The position numbers were made by a program, and so were the translations under genes. DNA of 64,000 nucleotides. Origin: Alphaproteobacteria bacterium MarineAlpha3_Bin2. Lineage in GTDB: Bacteria; Pseudomonadota; Alphaproteobacteria; Rhodospirillales; Casp-alpha2. Where the stretch lies: NCBI GenBank assembly GCA_002938315.1, contig PTLL01000004.1, positions 1 through 64,000 of the forward strand, in the 5' to 3' direction. This document shows, piece after piece, positions 1-8,438 of this stretch. Under the pieces are notes generated by a model. That model had not been told where the DNA came from. It saw only the letters and a list, made by a program, of their open reading frames with translations, and searched no databases. Each line of letters starts with the position of its first letter. Within the stretch, counting starts at the first letter, position 1.

Positions 1-1
1 G

Positions 2-235
2 GTGGCCATCCAATGGACGCTGTCGATCGCGTCCTACGGTCATTTGTTCCGCCCCCTCGTCGGTTGGGAGCGTGGTGTGTTCGCCGTTGCCGCTCTCGCA
101 GGCTTTATGGGAATGGTGCATGGCGATAAGACGTATTACACCGCGCAGGCGCTACTGTTCATTGCCATGGCGATGATGCTGTTCTCTACCCGAAACCGCA
201 ATTTGAAACGGGCAGAGGTGGAAGCGCAGGAATAA
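2..235 (+). CDS. C-terminal end of a membrane transporter subunit, probably a TRAP-type fused permease (partial)
   Basis: The reading frame is open at the left edge of the window, so only the last 77 residues are visible. They contain two hydrophobic segments (roughly residues 24-38 and 47-60), a polar hairpin between them, and a charged tail ending in an acidic stretch. The pattern of a P-L-x-x-W-E-R step before the first helix resembles the end of TRAP transporter 4TM/12TM fusion permeases, which import carboxylate-type solutes with a periplasmic binding protein. The neighbouring catabolic genes fit a dedicated importer. The family call is an inference from a short tail, and another polytopic membrane protein is possible. 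Confidence 0.45.
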   Translation: MAIQWTLSIASYGHLFRPLVGWERGVFAVAALAGFMGMVHGDKTYYTAQALLFIAMAMMLFSTRNRNLKRAEVEAQE

Positions 236-242
236 AAAACGC

Positions 243-731
243 TTATTCGGGGTTTATCGAGAACAGGATCTGATCAAATTCGACCAACGCGCCGTCGTCT
301 ACATGGATTGCGGCGATAACGCCATCGCTCGGCCCTTCGATGGTCGTATAAAGCTTCATGACCTCGATAAGACAAAGCGGCGTGCCTTTTTCGACCCGTG
401 TTCCGACCTCCACGAACGGCGGCTCATCCGGGGCCGGGCGACGATACGCGGTACCGACCATCGGAGAACGGACAGCGACAAGCCCGTCGTCTATCTTTGT
501 GGTGGCCGTGGTGGTGCCGCCTGGGTTCGCGTCACTAGGCGCGGAAATTGGTTGTTCGGCGCCTGCTGCCGGGGCCGCCGTTACAGACGCGCCCACGCTG
601 GGCGTTGAAGCCGCCCCTTGGCCTTTGCGGACGACTAAACGGGTGCCCTCGACCTCAAGAACGACTTCCTCGCAATCCGAGGCATCGACAATTTTCAGGA
701 TTTCCGCGACATCCTTGAAGTTGAGCGCCAT
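243..731 (-). CDS. Biotin carboxyl carrier protein (AccB-like)
   Basis: This 162-residue protein carries the covalently bound biotin of a biotin-dependent carboxylase. The C-terminal lipoyl/biotinyl domain (about residues 85-162) holds the biotinylation motif E-V-M-K-L with the acceptor lysine at position 126; most acetyl-CoA carboxylase carriers have A-M-K-M instead. An Ala/Pro/Thr-rich flexible linker (about residues 40-80) connects it to an AccB-like N terminus. It lies 22 bp downstream of the IclR gene on the same strand and is probably cotranscribed with it, opposite the biotin carboxylase and carboxyltransferase genes it should serve. The motif variant and the location suggest a carrier for a specialised carboxylase rather than the housekeeping AccB. 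Confidence 0.85.
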   Translation of the reverse strand: MALNFKDVAEILKIVDASDCEEVVLEVEGTRLVVRKGQGAASTPSVGASVTAAPAAGAEQPISAPSDANPGGTTTATTKIDDGLVAVRSPMVGTAYRRPAPDEPPFVEVGTRVEKGTPLCLIEVMKLYTTIEGPSDGVIAAIHVDDGALVEFDQILFSINPE

Positions 732-753
732 GTCTTGCTCCCTCCGGTCGCGC

Positions 754-1608
754 TCAAGTTCTCGACGCGATTAGAAACGTCGATGCAAGATTGGCCGCTG
801 CGGCTTTCATTTGCGGCACAAAGGCCCGCGCCTCGTCGAGGGTCATGCGCGCTTCCGGCGCTGAAATCGCGATTCCGCCGATGCATTTACCGTCTTCGGT
901 AATAACCGGTACGGCCTGGCAAACGACGCCGTGCATGAATTCCTGATCATCCGTGCCAATGCCGGTTTCGCGGATTTGGTGCAACGCCTTCATTAAGGCG
1001 TTCACATTGGTTATCGTATTTTCGGTATATCGGGATTTCGGCATCGAGCCAAGCAATGCAGATGCCTCGTCTTTCGGCAACCGGCTAAGCAATAGCTTTC
1101 CAATCGCCGTGCAATGGGCCGGTACCCGGCTGCTGGCTTCGAAGCGCAGCCCTAGAGGCCACTTCGCCTCGACCCGGTCGAGATAAATCACTTCGCCGCC
1201 GCTGAGAACGCCGTAATTGCTGTTTTCTTTGGTTTCGTCGGACAGCCCCTGCAAGATCGAATGACGGAGCGAACGGGGCGCCGCCGCTGCAAGTGTCCGG
1301 TGCGCGAGATCGACGAGGCTGGCGCCTTCGATGAAGCCCAAACCGGACCCGTCGCGTTCGAGAAAGCCGATGTCTATGAGTAAGTTAACAATTCGATGCG
1401 CCGTAGGCTTGGTCATCCCGGTAACCCGAATGATGTCAGCCATGGATGTCTGGGCCGGATTGGCGGAAACCGCTTCCAGGACGGAAAAGGCCTTGCCGGT
1501 CGCGCCCAGTTCCGTCAACTGTTCGAAGCGGGCGCCCGTGGCATCGACCGGGAAAATTTTCGTTTCTTCGGCCAACGAAGCCGATGAACGTTTTACCTTT
1601 AAATTCAT
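754..1608 (-). CDS. IclR-family transcriptional regulator
   Basis: A 284-residue protein with an N-terminal winged helix-turn-helix (about residues 35-90, with the T-x-x-T-A-H-R recognition-helix pattern) followed by an IclR effector-binding domain that ends in the usual I-S-A-P motif. IclR proteins bind small organic acids and control adjacent catabolic operons. The gene is divergent from the biotin carboxylase operon across a 113-bp intergenic region and is followed by the carrier-protein gene. It most likely controls both directions. The N terminus is about 30 residues longer than many family members, so a downstream start is possible. Confidence 0.9.
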   Translation of the reverse strand: MNLKVKRSSASLAEETKIFPVDATGARFEQLTELGATGKAFSVLEAVSANPAQTSMADIIRVTGMTKPTAHRIVNLLIDIGFLERDGSGLGFIEGASLVDLAHRTLAAAAPRSLRHSILQGLSDETKENSNYGVLSGGEVIYLDRVEAKWPLGLRFEASSRVPAHCTAIGKLLLSRLPKDEASALLGSMPKSRYTENTITNVNALMKALHQIRETGIGTDDQEFMHGVVCQAVPVITEDGKCIGGIAISAPEARMTLDEARAFVPQMKAAAANLASTFLIASRT

Positions 1609-1615
1609 AACGATC

Positions 1616-1645
1616 TTGACAGTTTTGTTATCCGATCCGCACTAT
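1616..1645 (+). promoter_or_regulatory. Candidate promoter for the biotin carboxylase/BKACE operon
   Basis: A perfect TTGACA at 1616-1621 is followed after 18 bp by CACTAT at 1640-1645, in the divergent gap between the IclR gene and the biotin carboxylase. Transcription would start near 1652, about 70 bp before the GTG at 1722, leaving an AT-rich leader where the regulator could bind. This is pattern matching only. Confidence 0.3.
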
Positions 1646-1721
1646 GCATCCGTCAAAAAATGAAATCAATTGTCTTGTATGGTGAGACGCCATTATTGAC
1701 TAGGACCATCGGAGCAACGGC

Positions 1722-3101
1722 GTGACCGACATCCCGGCCAGACCGAGTATATCGCGCGTCCTTATCGCCAACCGCGGCGAAATCGCGCTCAGGGCGGTCC
1801 GCGCATGCCGTGCGATCGGTCTGGAAACGGTCGCGATTTTTTCCAGCGCGGACGCAGATTCCCCCCATGTCTGGGCCGCCGACAGTGCGGTCTGCCTCGG
1901 CCCGCCGCCTAGCACCGAGAGCTATCTCGCGATTCCCTCGGTTCTCCACGTTGCCGTTAAAATGGGCTGTGACGCCGTCTATCCGGGTTACGGGTTTCTT
2001 GCGGAAAACGCGGAATTCGCCGAGGCCTGCGCTGAAAATAATCTCAAATTTATTGGGCCTTCCGCCGAAGCTATCCGTACCATGGGGGACAAGGCCCGGG
2101 CACGCGAGACGGCCAAAAGTTTTGGTGTCCCCGTGGTTCCCGGCTCCGACGGGGTCTATACCGACGCCGCAGAGGCCGCCAAGGCCGCCAAGGGTATTGG
2201 CTTTCCGATGCTGCTGAAGGCACGGTCCGGCGGTGGCGGGCGCGGCATGCGGGTCACCGAGGACTTGGATGGATTTTCCGAGGCCTTTACTCAGGCCACA
2301 CGCGAGGCCGAGGCCGCCTTCGGCGATGGGGCGATCTACCTGGAACGTTTTTTCCCCAAAGTTCGGCATATCGAGGTTCAGGTCCTGGGCGACGGAAAGG
2401 GTAATTCGTTGCAATTTGATGAACGCGATTGCTCTGTTCAACGTCGCCATCAAAAACTTGTCGAGGAGTCACCCTCTCCCGCCGTAGACGAAAAGCTGCG
2501 CGCCCGGCTTCTCGAAGTTTCCGGCCTCCTGACACGGGGCATCGCCTATGAAGGCGCGGGCACGGTCGAGTTCATTTTCAATGAGGCATCCGGCGAGTTT
2601 TTCTTTATCGAAATGAACACCCGCATCCAGGTCGAACACCCGGTCACGGAAATGCGGACCGGGCTTGATCTTGTCGAGTTGCAGTTCAGGATCGCTGCCG
2701 GAGAACCACTGCCGAGCCTTGATACGGACGCCATGCCCGGCGGCCACGCCATCGAGTTCCGCATCAACGCCGAGGACTGGATGCGAGGGTTTGTCCCATC
2801 ACCCGGGCGGCTTGAGGCATGGCAGCCCCCCCGGGGGGAAGGCATCCGGCTCGACGCGGCCGTCTACCAGGGCCAACGCATCACCCCCTATTACGATTCC
2901 ATGATCGCGAAGCTGATTGTTCATGGCCGCGACCGGAACGAAGCCTTGTCGCGGGCCCGCGATGCCTTGTCCGGCTTTCGTTGCGAGGGGATTGCCAATA
3001 CCATCGGTTTTCATCGTATTCTCGTTGACGAGGACGATTTTATCGCTAACCGCATTCACACGCGCTGGACCGAAACCGCGCTTGCGTGGCAAACGGACTG
3101 A
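1722..3101 (+). CDS. Biotin carboxylase (AccC-like) subunit
   Basis: A 459-residue ATP-grasp enzyme that carboxylates the biotin of its carrier protein using ATP and bicarbonate. The N-terminal pre-ATP-grasp fold (I-A-N-R-G-E-I-A near residue 15), the glycine-rich loop G-G-G-G-R-G-M-R near residue 170 and the signature E-M-N-T-R-I-Q-V-E-H-P from about residue 297 are intact, and the length matches AccC. The GTG start is chosen because GGAG lies 8 bp upstream (1710-1713). It is the first gene of a four-gene run (carboxyltransferase, BKACE, amidase) with short gaps. The context points to a subunit of a catabolic carboxylase, not the housekeeping acetyl-CoA carboxylase, which pairs with accB and accA/accD. 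Confidence 0.9.
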   Translation: MTDIPARPSISRVLIANRGEIALRAVRACRAIGLETVAIFSSADADSPHVWAADSAVCLGPPPSTESYLAIPSVLHVAVKMGCDAVYPGYGFLAENAEFAEACAENNLKFIGPSAEAIRTMGDKARARETAKSFGVPVVPGSDGVYTDAAEAAKAAKGIGFPMLLKARSGGGGRGMRVTEDLDGFSEAFTQATREAEAAFGDGAIYLERFFPKVRHIEVQVLGDGKGNSLQFDERDCSVQRRHQKLVEESPSPAVDEKLRARLLEVSGLLTRGIAYEGAGTVEFIFNEASGEFFFIEMNTRIQVEHPVTEMRTGLDLVELQFRIAAGEPLPSLDTDAMPGGHAIEFRINAEDWMRGFVPSPGRLEAWQPPRGEGIRLDAAVYQGQRITPYYDSMIAKLIVHGRDRNEALSRARDALSGFRCEGIANTIGFHRILVDEDDFIANRIHTRWTETALAWQTD

Positions 3102-3111
3102 AGGGGCCGGC

Positions 3112-4563
3112 ATGGGCAGAAAAGTTCGTCTGATCGACGTTACCATCCGTGACGGCCACCAATGTCTGTGGGCGACTCGGATGACCACGGCGATGATGAA
3201 AGAGATCGCCCCGAAACTCGATGAAGCGGGGTTCGAAGCTATCGATCTGGTCGGCGGGGCGGTGTTCGACGTCTGCGTCCGGTTTCTCCGGGAAGACCCG
3301 TGGGAACGCATGCGCATCCTCAACACATGGGTGACTAAGACGCCGTTGATCATCCACACGCGCGGACAGAGCCTGTTTACATTCGAGTTTTTTGCCGATG
3401 ATATCGTCGAACTGGCGGCCGAGCGATTTGCCGCAAACGGCATGCGCTATCACACTGTTTATGATGCCCTGAACGATATCCGCAACCTCGAAATACCTAT
3501 CCGGGCCGCGCGCGGCCATGGAATCCACGTTGTGCCTGGACTGGTCTATACCCATAGCCCGGTGCATACCGATGAATATTACGTGCGCAAGACCAAGGAA
3601 CTGATGGCGATCGGGGTCGATGGTGTCTTCATCAAGGACCCGAGCGGACTATTGACGCCGGAACGGATTGCGACCCTTGTTCCGGCCATGAAAAAGGCCC
3701 TCGGCGACCTTCCATTGCAGCTTCACACACACTGCCTTTCGGGGCTGGCGCCCTATGTCGCGCTGCAAGCCGTCGAGCACGGCGTCGATACGGTGCATAC
3801 GGCGACATCGACCCTGGCCAACGGCGCCTCGCACCCGCCGACGGAGTTGTTTACCCGCAACTGCCGCCGGCGCGGCCACGAGGTGGATATCGACCTTGGT
3901 CCCATCGAAGAGGTCGCCCAGCGCCTTCAATTCATCGCCGAACACGAAGACAAACCCGTCGGCAAGCCTCTCGAGTACGATGAGTTTCATTTCCACCATC
4001 AGGTCGCGGGCGGCATGATTTCCAATCTGCATCATCAGCTGGAAACGGTCGGCCTCCAAGACAGGATCGAGGAAATACTGGAAGAGGCTGGCCGGGTGCG
4101 GGCCGACCTCGGGCACCCAATCGTCGTCAGCCCGTTCGCGCAATATATTGTTACCCAATCTGTTTTAAACGTGATGGGACAAGACCAGGGCCGGGATCGC
4201 TACAGCACGGTGCCCGACGAAGTGCGGCTTTACGTGCGCGGTGGCTATGGTGAAATCGCAGGCAAAATCGACCAGAACCTGTATGACCGGATCACCGCGG
4301 GCGCCGAGCCGATCACCGAACGCCCGGGTGCACTGGTTGCGCCGGCACTGGGTCGTATCCGTAAATCCAGGGGGCCGTTTGCATCCGACGACGATCTTCT
4401 GCTGGCGGCATTTTACGACGACACTCAGTATGACGCGTTAAAGGAGGCGGGAGCGATCGGCACGGACTATCCGATTATGCGCACACCATTGCTTACGCTC
4501 GTGAAGGAACTAGCGGAACGGCCCGCCATTAAAAGTTTTCATATCAGCCAAAACCCGACTTAG
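3112..4563 (+). CDS. HMGL-like biotin-dependent carboxyltransferase (pyruvate carboxylase subunit B / oxaloacetate decarboxylase alpha type)
   Basis: A 483-residue TIM-barrel carboxyltransferase lacking a fused biotin domain. Visible family residues are D14 in the D-x-T-x-R-D-x-H-Q segment, K175 in F-I-K-D-P-S-G (the lysine carbamylated in pyruvate carboxylase) and the metal-binding H205-x-H207. The residue after the second His is Cys rather than the usual Asp, so it is a divergent member. The ATG at 3112 is chosen over an in-frame extension to 2917, because it follows AAGGGG and clears the upstream gene by 10 bp. It should move carboxyl groups between biotin and a keto-type substrate, using the adjacent carboxylase and carrier. 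The acceptor cannot be told from sequence. Confidence 0.85.
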   Translation: MGRKVRLIDVTIRDGHQCLWATRMTTAMMKEIAPKLDEAGFEAIDLVGGAVFDVCVRFLREDPWERMRILNTWVTKTPLIIHTRGQSLFTFEFFADDIVELAAERFAANGMRYHTVYDALNDIRNLEIPIRAARGHGIHVVPGLVYTHSPVHTDEYYVRKTKELMAIGVDGVFIKDPSGLLTPERIATLVPAMKKALGDLPLQLHTHCLSGLAPYVALQAVEHGVDTVHTATSTLANGASHPPTELFTRNCRRRGHEVDIDLGPIEEVAQRLQFIAEHEDKPVGKPLEYDEFHFHHQVAGGMISNLHHQLETVGLQDRIEEILEEAGRVRADLGHPIVVSPFAQYIVTQSVLNVMGQDQGRDRYSTVPDEVRLYVRGGYGEIAGKIDQNLYDRITAGAEPITERPGALVAPALGRIRKSRGPFASDDDLLLAAFYDDTQYDALKEAGAIGTDYPIMRTPLLTLVKELAERPAIKSFHISQNPT

Positions 4564-4578
4564 GACCCCAAGAACACC

Positions 4579-5412
4579 ATGACCGAACCTTGTATTATCA
4601 CCGTCGCCATCACCGGCGCGCTGCCCACCAAAAAAGACACTCCCGCCGTGCCGGTGACGCCGGAGGAACAAATCGAATCCACCGTTGAGGCGTATGAAGC
4701 CGGGGCCTCGCTGGTCCACATCCATGTTCGCAATAAAGATCAAACCCCAGGGTCCGATCCGGACAAATACCACGCCATTCAGGAAGGCGTCGAAAAGCAC
4801 TGCCCCGGCATGATCATTCAGTTCTCGACCGGTGGGCGGGGCCGCGATCAGAACCAGCGGGCCGGCATGCTGCACCACCGCCCCGACATGGCCTCGCTGG
4901 CCACGGGGTCCGTCAATTTTCCGAGCAACATCTACGAAAATCCGCCCGATTTCGTTGAGTCCCTGGCGACGCGGATGCTCGAATTCAACGTCAAGCCGGA
5001 AGTCGAGGTTTTCGATGCCGCCATGCTCTACAACGCCGCCCATCTGGTTAAAAAGGGTTTGATTAAGCCTCCCGTTCACCTGCAATTCGTTCTCGGCATC
5101 CCCAATGCCCTGCCGGCGCGCCGGTCACTGCTGGAGTTTCTGATCAAAGAGCGCGAAGAGGTATTGCCCGGATCGACCTGGGCCGCGGCCGGAATCTCTC
5201 GTCACCAATTCGAGGTCAATCAGTGGTGTCTGGAGCTCGGTGGTCATTGCCGCACCGGGCTTGAGGACAACATAAAGTTCGACCGCGACCGTTTGGCCGT
5301 AAGCAATGCCGAACTGGTCACGAAGATCGTCGATATCGCCGGCGACTATGGGCGGCGCCCGGCGACGTCTGTGGAAGCGAGGGAGATTCTGGGTCTTACC
5401 AATGCCGACTGA
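4579..5412 (+). CDS. BKACE family beta-keto acid cleavage enzyme (Kce-like, DUF849)
   Basis: A 277-residue TIM-barrel enzyme of the family named for 3-keto-5-aminohexanoate cleavage enzyme. Members react a beta-keto acid with acetyl-CoA to give acetoacetate and a new acyl-CoA. The zinc ligands are visible as H47 and H49 in V-H-I-H-V-R and E229 in the R-T-G-L-E-D-N segment; the opening P-I-x-x-A-x-x-G pattern is replaced by V-A-I-T-G-A. It starts 15 bp after the carboxyltransferase and its stop overlaps the amidase start by 11 bp, so all are likely one transcript. Side-chain specificity differs widely in this family, so the substrate is open. Confidence 0.9.
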   Translation: MTEPCIITVAITGALPTKKDTPAVPVTPEEQIESTVEAYEAGASLVHIHVRNKDQTPGSDPDKYHAIQEGVEKHCPGMIIQFSTGGRGRDQNQRAGMLHHRPDMASLATGSVNFPSNIYENPPDFVESLATRMLEFNVKPEVEVFDAAMLYNAAHLVKKGLIKPPVHLQFVLGIPNALPARRSLLEFLIKEREEVLPGSTWAAAGISRHQFEVNQWCLELGGHCRTGLEDNIKFDRDRLAVSNAELVTKIVDIAGDYGRRPATSVEAREILGLTNAD

Positions 5413-6811
5413 TGCGCGGAGCGCAACCGCCTTTAAAACGGCGCAGGTGTTAGTCGCCGAGGTGCGTGGCGGGCATGCCGCGCCCAGCGACATCGCGCGG
5501 TCCGTCTTGGACGACATTCAGGCACGCGACGGGGCCCTTAATTGTTTCGCCAGTCTCAATCCGGACGACGTCATCGCGCAGGCGTCGGCGCTCGACCAGC
5601 GTCTCGCCAGGGGCGAGGACTTAGGCCCGCTCGCCGGGCTGCCCGTGTCGGTGAAGGATCTGATAGTGGCAAAGGGGCACCCCACCGCCTTCGGTTCCCT
5701 GACCATGCAGGGCAACGTCATCGACCTGGATGCCCCCGTTGTCGAACGGTTGCGCGCCGCCGGCGCGGTGATGCTGGGCAAGACGACGACCAGCGAATTC
5801 GGCTGCAAGGCGGTCGGCGACAGTCCTCTTACCGGCATCACCCGCAATCCGTGGAATACGGCGAAAACACCGGGCGGCTCCAGTTGCGGCGCCGCCGCTG
5901 TCGTCGCCTCGGGTATTTCGCCAGTGGCCATCGGCACCGATGGGGGTGGGTCTATTCGTATACCGGCAAGCCTGACTGGTTTGGTCGGTTTCAAGGGCCA
6001 CTTCGGACGGGTTCCGGCCTATCCTGCCGCCGCCGTGCCGACGTTGATCCACATCGGACCACTTTCGCGCCGCGTGCGTGATGCCGCTTTGATGATGTCG
6101 GTAATCTCCGGGTTCGATGAACGGGACCCCTATAGCATCGCCGGGCCAAAGCCCGACTATCTTGCCGCTTGCGAACGTCGGCCCAAGGGTCTGCGCATCG
6201 CCTACAGCCCGACCCTGGGATATGCCCGCCCGGACCCGCAGGTGGCGGAAATGGTAGAGGCCGGGCTCGGGCGGCTGGAAGCGGCGGGTTGTCAAATAGA
6301 TGTGGTCGAGCATGTTTTCGACGATCCGGTGAAAATTTGGATGACGGAGTTTTATGCCGGTGTCGGCACGCGCCTGAAAACGGCCATGGAAACCCGGGGG
6401 GACGATATTGATCCAGCCGTTGCGAATGTGTTGGAGGGCGCCTATTCGCTGTCGGCAACCGACCATCAGGAACAGATGTTCGAGCGGTTTCAGTTCCGGG
6501 ACCGGGTCCGGGCGTTTTTCGAGGACTACGACATCCTCGCCACGCCGGCGCTGCCCGTGACCGCCTTCGACGTCGGCCTGAATGTCCCGCCGGGTCACAA
6601 GGGCCGGGATGCGATTTCCTGGGCTTACTACAGCTATCCCTTCAACCTGACGGGGCAACCGGCGGTGTCCGTTAATGCCGGTTTCGACGCCGACGGGTTA
6701 CCGGTCGGGATTCAACTCGTCGCCCGGTCGCTGGCGGAAGAAACGCTCTTTTCCCTGGCCGCGGCGTTCGAGGAAGACGGCCCGGAACCGGACAGACGTC
6801 CTTCCCAGTAA
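5402..6811 (+). CDS. Amidase signature family hydrolase
   Basis: A 469-residue amidase. The Lys-cisSer-Ser triad is complete: K85 in V-S-V-K-D-L, S160 in G-G-S-S-C-G and nucleophile S184 in G-G-G-S-I-R-I-P. The ATG at 5402 lies inside the end of the BKACE gene (11-bp overlap), which implies translational coupling; the longer in-frame extension to 5306 lies wholly within that gene and is rejected. It hydrolyses a carboxamide, releasing ammonia or an amine. In this operon it may act before or after the beta-keto acid step. It is not GatA, since there is no GatB/GatC partner and the context is catabolic. Confidence 0.9.
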   Translation: MPTDARSATAFKTAQVLVAEVRGGHAAPSDIARSVLDDIQARDGALNCFASLNPDDVIAQASALDQRLARGEDLGPLAGLPVSVKDLIVAKGHPTAFGSLTMQGNVIDLDAPVVERLRAAGAVMLGKTTTSEFGCKAVGDSPLTGITRNPWNTAKTPGGSSCGAAAVVASGISPVAIGTDGGGSIRIPASLTGLVGFKGHFGRVPAYPAAAVPTLIHIGPLSRRVRDAALMMSVISGFDERDPYSIAGPKPDYLAACERRPKGLRIAYSPTLGYARPDPQVAEMVEAGLGRLEAAGCQIDVVEHVFDDPVKIWMTEFYAGVGTRLKTAMETRGDDIDPAVANVLEGAYSLSATDHQEQMFERFQFRDRVRAFFEDYDILATPALPVTAFDVGLNVPPGHKGRDAISWAYYSYPFNLTGQPAVSVNAGFDADGLPVGIQLVARSLAEETLFSLAAAFEEDGPEPDRRPSQ

Positions 6812-7478
6812 GAAACCCCGGCGTCAGCCGCCTTTCGCGTCTTCCAGGGTCATGTCCGCCGTTTTCTCACTGGTCATGATCGCTGGTGCGTTTGCTCTTT
6901 CACAGGTGAAGGGGCCAGAAAGCCGCGAATTGCCTAACCCTTGCGTTTTGTTAGTTGATCAGGGATGAGCCTTTGTAATAGAGGGCGACTAAGAACCAGG
7001 TCCCAAATTTTTTGCCGTCGAAATTTTCAGAAGCCCCTTCTAGTGGGGGATGACGGTACTATACAGATCACGGGTATTCATATGGGACCCATTGGTTTTC
7101 TGGCAGATAGTCTGGCCATGAGTAATGTCCGCTTTGGCCCCGAAAGCGGGCATCTTTGAGGTAGTCGAAAAGAGTCCGTTAATGACCCAAAGCGGACGTT
7201 CTAGTTCCCAGATAATTTAAATTTATTATGTTATGAGGATCACCCGGAATGCGCCAAATTCCTTAACAAACTTGGACCATTATTTTGGGGTCACCCCGAG
7301 AAGAACTTCGATGGCTTTATCCTTGATCGATTGAATGCGGCCTTCCTGCATCGGGTGCCGTTCACGAACCTTTGACCGCAGGGCAGATGATTTCGGGAGG
7401 TTTTGGGTTGGAATGTCGCCGCCGGAGGGTTAAACATTTCTCATACCAACCGCTTGAAATACCGGTAAAATAGAACCC
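6812..7478. other. Long intergenic region without a supported gene
   Basis: This 667-bp stretch follows the amidase operon and precedes the radical SAM gene. It contains the palindromic repeat annotated separately. On the minus strand an open stretch from 7429 down to a TAA at 7280 encodes a 49-residue tail rich in basic residues that does not start with a usable codon near its left end (first ATG at 7351, giving 23 residues). It could be the end of a decayed gene, but I do not recognise it. No rRNA or tRNA was found. Confidence 0.5.
7124..7200. repeat. Palindromic intergenic repeat, three-arm inverted structure
   Basis: A 14-base arm at 7124-7137 (AATGTCCGCTTTGG) is matched in inverted orientation with one mismatch at 7187-7200. 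Its core is also inverted immediately next door (7139-7152), giving a tight 11-bp hairpin with a 7-base loop and a larger enclosing stem. Short translations across it read V-R-F-G-P-E-S-G-H, which resembles the spurious peptides often predicted from a dispersed repeat widespread in alphaproteobacterial genomes. It is therefore most likely one copy of such an interspersed family. Copy number cannot be judged from one window. Confidence 0.6.
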
Positions 7479-8438
7479 ATGCCCGAAGGCAACGCATTCC
7501 AGATCAAGGCCTTGGACCCGCGCAAATTCCAGGACCCCCACGTCACCGCCGAGGGGATCACGCGTGCCGTCGTCGCGCTGACGCACTTGCGGACACTTTG
7601 GTTCAATACCGGATCGCTGTGCAACATCACGTGTCAGAACTGCTACATGGATTCCAGCCCCACCAATGACCGGCTTGCCTACATGACGGTGGCCGAGGTC
7701 AAGGCGTTCCTGGATGAGATCGAAGCCGAACGCCTGCCGGTCGAGGAAATCGCCTTCACCGGCGGCGAGCCGTTCATGAACCGGGAATTGCCGGACATGA
7801 TCGAGCTTGCGCTGAGCAGAGGATTCCGGGTGCTGGTGCTGACCAACGCCATGAAGCCGCTGTTGAACAAACGCCCCCGGCTGCTGGACATCCTCGACCG
7901 CCACGGCCAGGCGCTGACGCTCAGGGTTTCCATCGATCATTTCACCAAGGCCAAACACGAAGCGGTGCGCGGTGCGGCGTCCTGGGCGCCGATGATCGAA
8001 GGCCTGCGCTGGCTCGCCGAAAACAATTTTAAGATCACCATCGCCGGGCGTACCTGCTGGGATGAAAACGACGCCGAGGCGCGCCGGGGCTATGGCGAAC
8101 TGTTCGAGGCCCAGCACATCCCCGTCGATGCCGATGACCCGGCGGCTCTGGTTCTGTTCCCGGAAATGGACTCCGCCGCCGATGTCCCCGAAATCACCAC
8201 CCATTGCTGGGATATTCTTGGCGTCGCGCCGGAAACCATGATGTGCGCCACGTCCCGCATGATCGTCAAACACCGTGGCCAGGACAGGGCCTCGGTGGTG
8301 CCATGTACGCTGCTGCCCTATGACACCGCGTTCGAGCTCGGCCATGATCTGACCCAGGCGGCGAAAACAGTGCAGCTCAATCACCCCCATTGCGCCAAGT
8401 TCTGCGTCCTCGGCGGCGCCTCGTGCAGCCCCGAATGA
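7479..8438 (+). CDS. Radical SAM protein with Cys-rich C terminus
   Basis: A 319-residue radical SAM enzyme. The [4Fe-4S] motif C-x3-C-x2-C is at C48, C52 and C55, and the G-G-E-P motif for SAM binding follows near residue 90. The last 70 residues add several Cys residues (M-M-C-A-T-S, V-V-P-C-T, and C-A-K-F-C...C near the end) that could hold an auxiliary SPASM/twitch-like cluster. Its stop codon shares 4 bp (ATGA) with the next gene's start, so the two are coupled. The reaction is not evident; auxiliary-cluster members often modify peptides or act in cofactor synthesis, but no small precursor gene is seen beside it. Confidence 0.8.
   Translation: MPEGNAFQIKALDPRKFQDPHVTAEGITRAVVALTHLRTLWFNTGSLCNITCQNCYMDSSPTNDRLAYMTVAEVKAFLDEIEAERLPVEEIAFTGGEPFMNRELPDMIELALSRGFRVLVLTNAMKPLLNKRPRLLDILDRHGQALTLRVSIDHFTKAKHEAVRGAASWAPMIEGLRWLAENNFKITIAGRTCWDENDAEARRGYGELFEAQHIPVDADDPAALVLFPEMDSAADVPEITTHCWDILGVAPETMMCATSRMIVKHRGQDRASVVPCTLLPYDTAFELGHDLTQAAKTVQLNHPHCAKFCVLGGASCSPE

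Noticed and set aside
2917-3111. In-frame N-terminal extension of the carboxyltransferase by 65 residues
   Set aside because: It lies inside the biotin carboxylase coding sequence, has no ribosome-binding site, and the conserved protein begins at ATG 3112 with AAGGGG upstream.
6965-7159. 64-codon plus-strand ORF before the radical SAM gene
   Set aside because: Its end is made from the palindromic repeat; such ORFs are typical spurious products of that repeat, and no ribosome-binding site was seen.
7362-8390. 342-codon minus-strand ORF opposite the radical SAM gene
   Set aside because: It runs antisense to a strong radical SAM protein with intact motifs; GC-rich DNA gives long antisense frames.
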